From contig OZ024936.1 of assembly GCA_964017235.1 (NCBI GenBank), forward strand, positions 54,301,028-54,365,027: a DNA stretch of 64,000 nucleotides. Direction: 5' to 3'. The stretch comes from Sabellastarte sp. h YS-2021 (lineage: Eukaryota; Annelida; Polychaeta; Sabellida; Sabellidae). A program made the position numbers and the translations under genes. The notes under the pieces were generated by a model. It worked only from the letters and a program-made list of their open reading frames with translations. It ran no database searches and was not told the origin of the DNA. Within the stretch, counting starts at the first letter, position 1. Each line of letters starts with the position of its first letter. Below are positions 33,252 through 46,834 of this stretch, one piece after another.

Positions 33252-35875
33252 TATTTATTTATTTATTTGGGGTTTTACATCGCTTTGAACACTGTACCGG
33301 TCATTTCACAATGGGTAGTTTTGTGGGAAGAAGAAACAGTACATACAATTGGGCAAAGTACTGTACTGTAAACTGCAACTGAATTTTTTTATTTTTTTTC
33401 CTTCAATATACTTTTTATTCACCCTTTTTTCGCATCAGTGCTAAAAGAATCTGGAAGGGCGAGGGTGGAAAACCCTCCATCAGATTATCTTTACAAGTGG
33501 AGTGTAATGTATAGACAATTAGAACAACATTTTTATTGGTTTTACATACTTTTAAAAGGAAAAATAAACAACACTATTTTATCAACAGTTTTCATGCGAT
33601 TTCATAACTCCACAAGGTCTTCTGTGTGATGAAAAGATGAAGCAAAGTAGAAAAATAATGCCTATACAAAAATATCAAGCTAAATCAAATGACCAATAAG
33701 TGGTTGCCACTTATGCCAAATTTTATCAAAATGGATTTCTTCATGACATAAGTTACTTAGTAACTTTTGTTCTGAGAATACTTGGTGTAATCGATGAATG
33801 AATCCATTTGAATTGAGATTTTGACATTTATTTATAGACTCAAATATATATTTTTAGCAACAAGAAGAATTGTATTGATCGGTTGTTGATTGACTTTTAG
33901 CAACTACAAACTTTCCTACATAAGGTAGGGGATTTGAACCGCCGTCTTCAGAGGTGGGAAGCGAGTGTGTTACCACTGCACCACATGGCCCTTTGTTAAT
34001 GTCATGAGTAAGTGAAAACTTTTATTTCATTGATGCTGTGTGCATATTTTTAGTATATTATGTTGCATGTTTATACTAAATGCAATATGTCATTGTATTA
34101 CAGGAGTCAAAACACTATTAGTCTCTTCTCAAACTTTTAAGTTCAGCCCAAGCTCTCCAGTGAGTGATATTTCCTAAACTGAGAGACAGAGGGCAAGGAT
34201 AACTATTCATAAATTCCATGAGGTACTTTAGCCTGTCACTGGGGATAAGACCCAATGACAAAGGGCTGTCATTTTAAATCATCACCTTATCATTTTTTCA
34301 TCTGTCTGTGGGTTAGAACCCAAGTCATCTGTGTTCCTAGAAAAGTGTTACCCATGAGACCACAGTGGAAGAGTGTATCCAATATATAAGGTAATTGTAT
34401 TTGACATATTTACTCAGAATCACCTCAACTTTTTAGCTTATTCGGAGAATCACTGATTGTGAGTTTGGTCATCAGATGTGCCTATCATACAATTTTTTGG
34501 TTTACAAGACATATTCAAGTGAGATTTGTTAGATCTGTAATATGTTTTTATATACACAATGTATCATGAACATGACAGATAAACTGTAATAATTTGCAGT
34601 TGGGCATCTCCGTTCACAAAGGTTTTAACCACATTTTCTATACTTGTTGAAATTTATACACGTTATATATAAATTGTTTTAATATTTTTCTTTCTGGAGT
34701 TTCTTCTGTAATTGTTATTACTTTAAGAACTTGTAATTGAGCCATTAAAATATATCCTGGATTCTATCCTGAATTGTATTTATTGCAGACATTAACTATC
34801 TGTATAATAGTTTTTGTCTACACTTTAACTTAACGGAGGATATGAACATTCCATTGAAAGGTTTTTTTTCTTCCAGATCATGGTATTGAAGTAAAACACA
34901 CGTGATGGTTATTTTATGTTTCCTTTTATGTCAGAAAATGCCATCTGTACCTTGTTTGAATTTCACTGGAAAATACCCCAACCTTGTTATTTGAAGAGCC
35001 ACTGATTGTGAGGTTATAACAATATTTCTGTACTTGTTGATATTAATCCACATTATATTATGGAGCTTTCCTATGTTTTTTCTAGATTTCCTGTTGTAAT
35101 TGTAGTTTTCCTATGCTTTTTCAAGTTGTCACTGAATTTTGTATCCTTAAATACATTTATTATTGACATAAGGTATCTGTACAGTAGTTTCTTTTCTATA
35201 CACTGTAACCTTATACAGGACATGGTGAAAAGAATAGGTCCTTTGAGAGATATTTTTCAGGTTAGAAATTCACCTTCATGGCTAAGCAAATTACTTTCAT
35301 TTTATTATAAGTTTTTGGTTATAATCCAAATTATCGGAACCAAGTTATGCATACATTTTGGTTATTTTATGTTTTTTTCTTTTATAATATACACATAGTG
35401 TCACTATTTGCTATCTGTACCTTCTTCAAATATCACAGCATTTGCCATCTGTACCTTCTTCAAATATCACAGGAATACCCCTATCTTGTTATTTGGAGAT
35501 TCTTTGTGAGATTATGACAATATTTCTGTAATTGTTGATATTTATCCACATTATATTATGGGCCTTTTAAGTTGTTCTTTCTAATTTTCTAATTGTAGCT
35601 CATTTGTATTTTTATCTTGGCACTGTGCCACTGAAATAGATATTTTTTAATCCTTTTACACATTTATTACAGACATTAGGTATCTGTATTATAATATTGT
35701 CTATACTGTAACTTAATACAGGACATAGTGGAGAGGGTTGTTCCTTTGAAAAATATTTTCAGATTAGAACATCTCCTTTATGGCTAAGGAAAATTTTCCC
35801 GTTATTATAAGGTTTTGGTTATACACCAGATTATGGGGTCCAAGTTATGCATATGTTATGGTTGTTTTGTAATGT
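33252..35875 (+). repeat. L unit (Lc subtype), copy in second block
   Basis: Counterpart of 27348-29971. Followed by an S unit instead of an inversion. Confidence 0.9.
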
Positions 35876-36906
35876 TATTTATTTATTTATTTGGGGTTTT
35901 ACATCGCTTTGAACACTGTACCGGTCATTTCACAATGGGTAGTTTTGTGGGAAGAAGAAACAGTACATACAATTGGGCAAAGTACTGTACTGTAAACTGC
36001 AACTGAATTTTTTTATTTTTTTTCCTTCAATATACTTTTTATTCACCCTTTTTTCGCATCAGTGCTAAAAGAATCTGGAAGGGCGAGGGTGGAAAATTAT
36101 CTTTACAAGTGGAGTGTAATGTATAGACAATTAGAACAACATTTTTATTGGTTTTACATACTTTTAAAAGGAAAAATAAACAACACTATTTTATCAACAG
36201 TTTTCATGCGATTTCATAACTCCACAAGGTCTTCTGTGTGATGAAAAGATGAAGCAAAGTAGAAAAATAATGCCTATACAAAAATATTAAGCTAAATCAA
36301 ATGACCAATAAGTGGTTGCCACTTATGCCAAATTTTATCAAAATGGATTTCTTCATGACATAAGTTACTTAGTAACTTTTGTTCTGAGAATACTTGGTGT
36401 AATCGATGAATGAATCCATTTGAATTGAGATTTTGACATTTATTTATAGACTCAAATATATATTTTTAGCAACAAGAAGAATTGTATTGATCGGTTGTTG
36501 ATTGACTTTTAGCAACTACAAACTTTCCTACATAAGGTAGGGGGTTTGAACCGCCGTCTTCAGAGGTGGGAAGCAAGTGTGTTACCACTGCACCACATGG
36601 CCCTTTGTTAATGTCATGAGTAAGTGAAAACTTTTATTTCATTGATGCTGTGTGCATATTTTTAATATATTATGTTGCATGTTTTGCATGTAATTTATTA
36701 CAGACATTAGGTATCTGTATTATAATTTTGTCAATACTGTAACTTAATACAGGACACAGTGGAGAGGGTTGTTCCTTTGAAAAATATTTTCAGATTAAAA
36801 CGTTTCCTTTATGGCTAAGGAAAATTTTCCCGTTATTATAAGGTTTTGGTTATACACCAGATTATGGGGTCCAAGTTATGCATATGTTATGGTTGTTTTG
36901 TAATGT
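35876..36906 (+). repeat. S unit 1 (internally deleted monomer)
   Basis: A 1,031-bp unit with the split SINE but lacking about 1.59 kb. GCATGTTT is joined, through filler TGCATGTAAT, to TTATTACAGACATTAGG, removing the spacer and sub-repeats 1 and 2. It also lacks 12 bp in the insertion (GGAAAATTATC at about 36092 versus GGAAAACCCTCCATCAG). The 12-bp loss keeps the recurrent small frame open. Confidence 0.9.
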
Positions 36907-39528
36907 TATTTATTTATTTATTTGGGGTTTTACATCGTTTGAACACTGTACCGGTCATTTCACAATGGGTAGTTTTGTGGGAAGAAGAAACAGTACATAC
37001 AATTGGGCAAGGCACTGTACTGTAAACTGCAACTGAATTTTTTTATTTTTTTTTCCTTCAATATACTTTTTATTCACCCTTTTTTCGCATCAGTGCTAAA
37101 AGAATCTGGAAGGGCGAGGGTGGAAAACCCTCCATCAGATTATCTTTACAAGTGGAGTGTAATGTATAGACAATTAGAACAACATTTTTATTGGTTTTAC
37201 ATACTTTTAAAAGGAAAAATAAACAACACTATTTTATCAACAGTTTTCATGCGATTTCATAACTCCACAAGGTCTTCTGTGTGATGAAAAGATGAAACAA
37301 AGTAGAAAAATAATGCCTATACAAAAATATCAAGCTAAATCAAATGACCAATAAGTGGTTGCCACTTATGCCAAATTTTATCAAAATGGATTTCTTCATG
37401 ACATAACTTACTTAGTAACTTTTGTTCTGAGAATACTTGGTGTAATCGATGAATGAATCCATTTGAATTGAGATTTTGACATTTATTTATAGACTCAAAT
37501 ATATATTTTTAGCAACAAGAAGAATTGTATTGATCGGTTGTTGATTGACTTTTAGCAACTACAAACTTTCCTACATAAGGTAGGGGGTTTGAACCGCCGT
37601 CTTCAGAGGTGGGAAGCAAGTGTGTTACCACTGCACCACATGGCCCTTTGTTATTGTCATGAGTAAGTGAAAACTTTTATTTCATTGATGCTGTGTGCAT
37701 ATTTTTAGTATATTATGTTGCATGTTTATACTAAATGCAATATGTCATTGTATTACAGGAGTCAAAACACTATTAGTCTCTTCTCAAACTTTTAAGTTCA
37801 GCCCAAGCTCTCCAGTGAGTGATATTTCCTAAACTGAGAGACAGAGGGCAAGGCTAACTATTCATAAATTCCCTGAGGTACTTTAGCCTGTCACTGGGGA
37901 TAAGACCCAATGACAAAGGGCTGTCATTTTAAATCATCACCTTATCATTTTTTCATCTGTCTGTGGGTTAGAACCCAAGTCCTCTGTGTTCCTAGAAAAG
38001 TGTTACCCATGAGACCACAGTGGAAGAGTGTATCCAATATATAAGGTAATTGTATTTGACATATTTACTCAGAATCACCTCAACTTTTTAGCTTATTCGG
38101 GGAATCACTGATTGTGAGTTTGGTCATCAGATGTGCCTATCATACAATTTTTTGGTTTACAAGACATATTCAAGTGAGATTTGTTAGATCTGTAATATGT
38201 TTTTATATACACAATGTATCATGAACATGACAGATAAACTGTAATAATTTGCAGTTGGGCATCTCCGTTCACAAAGGTTTTAACCACATTTTCTATACTT
38301 GTTGAAATTTATACACGTTATATATAAATTGTTTTAATATTTTTCTTTCTGGAGTTTCTTCTGTAATTGTTATTATTTTAAGAACTTGTAATTGAGCCAT
38401 TAAAATATATCCTGGATTCTATCCTGAATTGTATTTATTGCAAACATTAGCTATCTGTATAATAGTTTTTGTCTGCACTTTAACTTAACAGAGGATATGA
38501 ACATTCCATTGAAAGATTTTTTTTATTCCAGATCATCGTATTCAAGTAAAACACACGTGATGGTTGTTTTATGTTTCCTTTTATGTCAGAAAATGCCTCT
38601 GTACCTTGTTTTAATTTCACTGGAAAATACCCCAACCTTGTTATTTGAAGAGCCACTGATTGTGAGGTTATAACAATATTTCTGTACTTGTTGATATTAA
38701 TCCACATTATATTATGGAGCTTTCCTATGTTTTTTCTAGATTTCCTGTTGTAATTGTAGTCTTCCTATGCTTTTTTAAGTTGTCACTGAATTTTGTATCC
38801 TTAAATACATTTATTATTGACATAAGGTATCTGTACAGTAGTTTTTTTCTATACACTGTAACCTTATACAGGACATGGTGAAAAGAATAGGTCCTTTGAG
38901 AGATATTTTTCAGGTTAGAAATTCACCTTCATGGCTAAGCAAATTACTTTCATATTATTATAAGTTTTTGGTTATAATCCAAATTATCGGAACCAAGTTA
39001 TGCATACATTTTGGTTATTTTATGTTTTTTTCTTTTATAATATACACATAGTGTCAGTATTTGCTATCTGTACCTTCTTCAAATATCACAGCATTTGCCA
39101 TCTGTACCTTCTTCAAATATCACAGGAATACCCCTATCTTGTTATTTGGAGATTCTTTGTGAGATTATGACAATATTTCTGTAATTGTTGATATTTATCC
39201 ACATTATATTATGGGCCTTTTAAGTTGTTCTTTCTAATTTTCTAATTGTAGCTCATTTGTATTTTTATCTTGGCACTGTGCCACTGAAATAGATATTTTT
39301 TAATCCTTTTACACATTTATTACAGACATTAGGTATCTGTATTATAATATTGTCTATACTGTAACTTAATACAGGACATAGTGGAGAGGGTTGTTCCTTT
39401 GAAAAATATTTTCAGATTAGAACATCTCCTTTATGGCTAAGGAAAATTTTCCCGTTATTATAAGGTTTTGGTTATACACCAGATTATGGGGTCCAAGTTA
39501 TGCATATGTTATGGTTGTTTTGTAATGT
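36907..39528 (+). repeat. La unit 1
   Basis: 2,622-bp L unit marked by ACATCGTTTG (1 bp shorter than ACATCGCTTTG) near 36930 and AAAATGCCTCTG near 38589 (3 bp shorter). These markers recur in the units at 43183 and 46835. Confidence 0.9.
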
Positions 39529-42151
39529 TATTTATTTATTTATTTGGGGTTTTACATCACTTTGAACACTGTACCGGTCATTTCACAATGGGTAGTTTTG
39601 TGGGAAGAAGAAACAGTACATACAATTGGGCAAAGTACTGTACTGTAAACTGCAACTGAATTTTTTTATTTTTTTTCCTTCAATATACTTTTTATTCACC
39701 CTTTTTTCGCATCAGTGCTAAAAGAATCTGGAAGGGCGAGGGTGGAAAACCCTCCATCAGATTATCTTTACAAGTGGAGTGTAATGTATAGACAATTAGA
39801 ACAACATTTTTATTGGTTTTACATACTTTTAAAAGGAAAAATAAACAACACTATTTTATCAACAGTTTTCGTGCGATTTCATAACTCCACAAGGTCTTCT
39901 GTGTGATGAAAAGATGAAGCAAAGTAGAAAAATAATGCCTATACAAAAATATCAAGCTAAATCAAATGACCAATAAGTGGTTGCCACTTATGCCAAATTT
40001 TATCAAAATGGATTTCTTCATGACATAACTTACTTAGTAACTTTTGTTCTGAGAATACTTGGTGTAATCGATGAATGAATCCATTTGAATTGAGATTTTG
40101 ACATTTATTTATAGACTCAAATATATATTTTCAGCAACAAGAAGAATTGTATTGATCGGTTGTTGATTGACTTTTAGCAACTACAAACTTTCCTACATAA
40201 GGTAGGGGGTTTGAACCGCCGTCTTCAGAGGTGGGAAGCAAGTGTGTTACCACTGCACCACATGGCCCTTTGTTATTGTCATGAGTAAGTGAAAACTTTT
40301 ATTTCATTGATGCTGTGTGCATATTTTTAGTATATTATGTTGCATGTTTATACTAAATGCAATATGTCATTGTATTACAGGAGTCAAAACACTATTAGTC
40401 TCTTCTCAAACTTTTAAGTTCAGCCCAAGCTCTCTAGTGAGTGATATTTCCTAAACTGAGAGACAGAGGGCAAGGATAACTATTCATAAATTCCCTGAGG
40501 TACTTTAGCCTGTCACTGGGGATAAGACCCAATGACAAAGGGCTGTCATTTTAAATCATCACCTTATCATTTTTTCATCTGTCTGTGGGTTAGAACCCAA
40601 GTCCTCTGTGTTCCTAGAAAAGTGTTACCCATGAGACCACAGTGGAAGAGTGTATCCAATATATAAGGTAATTGTATTTGACATATTTACTCAGAATCAC
40701 CTCAACTTTTTAGCTTATTCGGGGAATCACTGATTGTGAGTTTGGTCATCAGATGTGCCTATCATACAATTTTTTGGTTTACAAGACACATTCAAGTGAG
40801 ATTTGTTAGATCTGTAATATGTTTTTATATACACAATGTATCATGAACATGACAGATAAACTGTAATAATTTGCAGTTGGGCATCTCCGTTCACAAAGGT
40901 TTTAACCACATTTTCTATACTTGTTGAAATTTATACACGTTATATATAAATTGTTTTAATATTTTTCTTTCTGGAGTTTCTTCTGTAATTGTTATTACTT
41001 TAAGAACTTGTAATTGAGCCATTAAAATATATCCTGGATTCTATCCTGAATTGTATTTATTGCAAACATTAGCTATCTGTATAATAGTTTTTGTCTGCAC
41101 TTTAACTTAACAGAGGATATGAACATTCCATTGAAAGATTTTTTTTATTCCAGATCATCGTATTCAAGTAAAACACACGTGATGGTTGTTTTATGTTTCC
41201 TTTTATGTCAGAAAATTCCATCTGTACCTTGTTTTAATTTCACTGGAAAATACCCCAACCTTGTTATTTGAAGAGCCACTGATTGTGAGGTTATAACAAT
41301 ATTTCTGTACTTGTTGATATTAATCCACATTATATTATGGAGCTTTCCTATGTTTTTTCTAGATTTCCTGTTGTAATTGTAGTCTTCCTATGCTTTTTCA
41401 AGTTGTCACTGAATTTTGTATCCTTAAATACATTTATTATTGACATAAGGTATCTGTACAGTAGTTTTTTTCTATACACTGTAACCTTATACAGGACATG
41501 GTGAAAAGAATAGGTCCTTTGAGAGATATTTTTCAGGTTAGAAATTCACCTTCATGGCTAAGCAAATTACTTTCATATTATTATAAGTTTTTGGTTATAA
41601 TCCAAATTATCGGAACCAAGTTATGCATACATTTTGGTTATTTTATGTTTTTTTCTTTTATAATATACACATAGTGTCACTATTTGCTATCTGTACCTTC
41701 TTCAAATATCACAGCATTTGCCATCTGTACCTTCTTCAAATATCACAGGAATACCCCTATCTTGTTATTTGGAGATTCTTTGTGAGATTATGACAATATT
41801 TCTGTAATTGTTGATATTTATCCACATTATATTATGGGCCTTTTAAGTTGTTCTTTCTAATTTTCTAATTGTAGCTCATTTGTATTTTTATCTTGGCACT
41901 GTGCCACTGAAATAGATATTTTTTAATCCTTTTACACATTTATTACAGACATTAGGTATCTGTATTATAATATTGTCTATACTGTAACTTAATACAGGAC
42001 ATAGTGGAGAGGGTTGTTCCTTTGAAAAATATTTTCAGATTAGAACATCTCCTTTATGGCTAAGGAAAATTTTCCCGTTATTATAAGGTTTTGGTTATAC
42101 ACCAGATTATGGGGTCCAAGTTATGCATATGTTATGGTTGTTTTGTAATGT
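39529..42151 (+). repeat. Lb unit 1
   Basis: 2,623-bp L unit marked by ACATCACTTTG near 39553, TTTTCGTGCG in the insertion, TTTTCAGCAAC, and AAAATTCCATCTG near 41214. These recur in the unit at 49456. Confidence 0.9.
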
Positions 42152-43182
42152 TATTTATTTATTTATTTGGGGTTTTACATCGCTTTGAACACTGTACCGG
42201 TCATTTCACAATGGGTAGTTTTGTGGGAAGAAGAAACAGTACATACAATTGGGCAAAGTACTGTACTGTAAACTGCAACTGAATTTTTTTATTTTTTTTC
42301 CTTCAATATACTTTTTATTCACCCTTTTTTCGCATCAGTGCTAAAAGAATCTGGAAGGGCGAGGGTGGAAAATTATCTTTACAAGTGGAGTGTAATGTAT
42401 AGACAATTAGAACAACATTTTTATTGGTTTTACATACTTTTAAAAGGAAAAATAAACAACACTATTTTATCAACAGTTTTCATGCGATTTCATAACTCCA
42501 CAAGGTCTTCTGTGTGATGAAAAGATGAAGCAAAGTAGAAAAATAATGCCTATACAAAAATATTAAGCTAAATCAAATGACCAATAAGTGGTTGCCACTT
42601 ATGCCAAATTTTATCAAAATGGATTTCTTCATGACATAAGTTACTTAGTAACTTTTGTTCTGAGAATACTTGGTGTAATCGATGAATGAATCCATTTGAA
42701 TTGAGATTTTGACATTTATTTATAGACTCAAATATATATTTTTAGCAACAAGAAGAATTGTATTGATCGGTTGTTGATTGACTTTTAGCAACTACAAACT
42801 TTCCTACATAAGGTAGGGGGTTTGAACCGCCGTCTTCAGAGGTGGGAAGCAAGTGTGTTACCACTGCACCACATGGCCCTTTGTTAATGTCATGAGTAAG
42901 TGAAAACTTTTATTTCATTGATGCTGTGTGCATATTTTTAATATATTATGTTGCATGTTTTGCATGTAATTTATTACAGACATTAGGTATCTGTATTATA
43001 ATTTTGTCAATACTGTAACTTAATACAGGACACAGTGGAGAGGGTTGTTCCTTTGAAAAATATTTTCAGATTAAAACGTTTCCTTTATGGCTAAGGAAAA
43101 TTTTCCCGTTATTATAAGGTTTTGGTTATACACCAGATTATGGGGTCCAAGTTATGCATATGTTATGGTTGTTTTGTAATGT
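42152..43182 (+). repeat. S unit 2
   Basis: Same internal deletion, filler and 12-bp loss as S unit 1. Confidence 0.9.
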
Positions 43183-45803
43183 TATTTATTTATTTATTTG
43201 GGGTTTTACATCGTTTGAACACTGTACCGGTCATTTCACAATGGGTAGTTTTGTGGGAAGAAGAAACAGTACATACAATTGGGCAAGGCACTGTACTGTA
43301 AACTGCAACTGAATTTTTTTATTTTTTTTCCTTCAATATACTTTTTATTCACCCTTTTTTCGCATCAGTGCTAAAAGAATCTGGAAGGGCGAGGGTGGAA
43401 AACCCTCCATCAGATTATCTTTACAAGTGGAGTGTAATGTATAGACAATTAGAACAACATTTTTATTGGTTTTACATACTTTTAAAAGGAAAAATAAACA
43501 ACACTATTTTATCAACAGTTTTCATGCGATTTCATAACTCCACAAGGTCTTCTGTGTGATGAAAAGATGAAACAAAGTAGAAAAATAATGCCTATACAAA
43601 AATATCAAGCTAAATCAAATGACCAATAAGTGGTTGCCACTTATGCCAAATTTTATCAAAATGGATTTCTTCATGACATAACTTACTTAGTAACTTTTGT
43701 TCTGAGAATACTTGGTGTAATCGATGAATGAATCCATTTGAATTGAGATTTTGACATTTATTTATAGACTCAAATATATATTTTTAGCAACAAGAAGAAT
43801 TGTATTGATCGGTTGTTGATTGACTTTTAGCAACTACAAACTTTCCTACATAAGGTAGGGGGTTTGAACCGCCGTCTTCAGAGGTGGGAAGCAAGTGTGT
43901 TACCACTGCACCACATGGCCCTTTGTTATTGTCATGAGTAAGTGAAAACTTTTATTTCATTGATGCTGTGTGCATATTTTTAGTATATTATGTTGCATGT
44001 TTATACTAAATGCAATATGTCATTGTATTACAGGAGTCAAAACACTATTAGTCTCTTCTCAAACTTTTAAGTTCAGCCCAAGCTCTCCAGTGAGTGATAT
44101 TTCCTAAACTGAGAGACAGAGGGCAAGGATAACTATTCATAAATTCCCTGAGGTACTTTAGCCTGTCACTGGGGATAAGACCCAATGACAAAGGGCTGTC
44201 ATTTTAAATCATCACCTTATCATTTTTTCATCTGTCTGTGGGTTAGAACCCAAGTCCTCTGTGTTCCTAGAAAAGTGTTACCCATGAGACCACAGTGGAA
44301 GAGTGTATCCAATATATAAGGTAATTGTATTTGACATATTTACTCAGAATCACCTCAACTTTTTAGCTTATTCGGGGAATCACTGATTGTGAGTTTGGTC
44401 ATCAGATGTGCCTATCATACAATTTTTTGGTTTACAAGACACATTCAAGTGAGATTTGTTAGATCTGTAATATGTTTTTATATACACAATGTATCATGAA
44501 CATGACAGATAAACTGTAATAATTTGCAGTTGGGCATCTCCGTTCACAAAGGTTTTAACCACATTTTCTATACTTGTTGAAATTTATACACGTTATATAT
44601 AAATTGTTTTAATATTTTTCTTTCTGGAGTTTCTTCTGTAATTGTTATTATTTTAAGAACTTGTAATTGAGCCATTAAAATATATCCTGGATTCTATCCT
44701 GAATTGTATTTATTGCAAACATTAGCTATCTGTATAATAGTTTTTGTCTGCACTTTAACTTAACAGAGGATATGAACATTCCATTGAAAGATTTTTTTTA
44801 TTCCAGATCATCGTATTCAAGTAAAACACACGTGATGGTTGTTTTATGTTTCCTTTTATGTCAGAAAATGCCTCTGTACCTTGTTTTAATTTCACTGGAA
44901 AATACCCCAACCTTGTTATTTGAAGAGCCACTGATTGTGAGGTTATAACAATATTTCTGTACTTGTTGATATTAATCCACATTATATTATGGAGCTTTCC
45001 TATGTTTTTTCTAGATTTCCTGTTGTAATTGTAGTCTTCCTATGCTTTTTTAAGTTGTCACTGAATTTTGTATCCTTAAATACATTTATTATTGACATAA
45101 GGTATCTGTACAGTAGTTTTTTTCTATACACTGTAACCTTATACAGGACATGGTGAAAAGAATAGGTCCTTTGAGAGATATTTTTCAGGTTAGAAATTCA
45201 CCTTCATGGCTAAGCAAATTACTTTCATATTATTATAAGTTTTTGGTTATAATCCAAATTATCGGAACCAAGTTATGCATACATTTTGGTTATTTTATGT
45301 TTTTTTCTTTTATAATATACACATAGTGTCAGTATTTGCTATCTGTACCTTCTTCAAATATCACAGCATTTGCCATCTGTACCTTCTTCAAATATCACAG
45401 GAATACCCCTATCTTGTTATTTGGAGATTCTTTGTGAGATTATGACAATATTTCTGTAATTGTTGATATTTATCCACATTATATTATGGGCCTTTTAAGT
45501 TGTTCTTTCTAATTTTCTAATTGTAGCTCATTTGTATTTTTATCTTGGCACTGTGCCACTGAAATAGATATTTTTTAATCCTTTTACACATTTATTACAG
45601 ACATTAGGTATCTGTATTATAATATTGTCTATACTGTAACTTAATACAGGACATAGTGGAGAGGGTTGTTCCTTTGAAAAATATTTTCAGATTAGAACAT
45701 CTCCTTTATGGCTAAGGAAAATTTTCCCGTTATTATAAGGTTTTGGTTATACACCAGATTATGGGGTCCAAGTTATGCATATGTTATGGTTGTTTTGTAA
45801 TGT
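43183..45803 (+). repeat. La unit 2
   Basis: Carries both La markers. Followed directly by an S unit, so its Lb partner is missing here. Confidence 0.9.
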
Positions 45804-46834
45804 TATTTATTTATTTATTTGGGGTTTTACATCGCTTTGAACACTGTACCGGTCATTTCACAATGGGTAGTTTTGTGGGAAGAAGAAACAGTACATACAA
45901 TTGGGCAAAGTACTGTACTGTAAACTGCAACTGAATTTTTTTATTTTTTTTCCTTCAATATACTTTTTATTCACCCTTTTTTCGCATCAGTGCTAAAAGA
46001 ATCTGGAAGGGCGAGGGTGGAAAATTATCTTTACAAGTGGAGTGTAATGTATAGACAATTAGAACAACATTTTTATTGGTTTTACATACTTTTAAAAGGA
46101 AAAATAAACAACACTATTTTATCAACAGTTTTCATGCGATTTCATAACTCCACAAGGTCTTCTGTGTGATGAAAAGATGAAGCAAAGTAGAAAAATAATG
46201 CCTATACAAAAATATTAAGCTAAATCAAATGACCAATAAGTGGTTGCCACTTATGCCAAATTTTATCAAAATGGATTTCTTCATGACATAAGTTACTTAG
46301 TAACTTTTGTTCTGAGAATACTTGGTGTAATCGATGAATGAATCCATTTGAATTGAGATTTTGACATTTATTTATAGACTCAAATATATATTTTTAGCAA
46401 CAAGAAGAATTGTATTGATCGGTTGTTGATTGACTTTTAGCAACTACAAACTTTCCTACATAAGGTAGGGGGTTTGAACCGCCGTCTTCAGAGGTGGGAA
46501 GCAAGTGTGTTACCACTGCACCACATGGCCCTTTGTTAATGTCATGAGTAAGTGAAAACTTTTATTTCATTGATGCTGTGTGCATATTTTTAATATATTA
46601 TGTTGCATGTTTTGCATGTAATTTATTACAGACATTAGGTATCTGTATTATAATTTTGTCAATACTGTAACTTAATACAGGACACAGTGGAGAGGGTTGT
46701 TCCTTTGAAAAATATTTTCAGATTAAAACGTTTCCTTTATGGCTAAGGAAAATTTTCCCGTTATTATAAGGTTTTGGTTATACACCAGATTATGGGGTCC
46801 AAGTTATGCATATGTTATGGTTGTTTTGTAATGT
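45804..46834 (+). repeat. S unit 3
   Basis: Same structure as the other S units. Confidence 0.9.

Larger units (their letters stand above)
29864..35767 (+). repeat. 5,904-bp duplicated block, copy 2
   Basis: Second near-identical copy of 23960-29863. Matching continues about 150 bp further, to 35916, where copy 1 turns into the inverted segment and copy 2 continues as an S unit. Confidence 0.88.
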
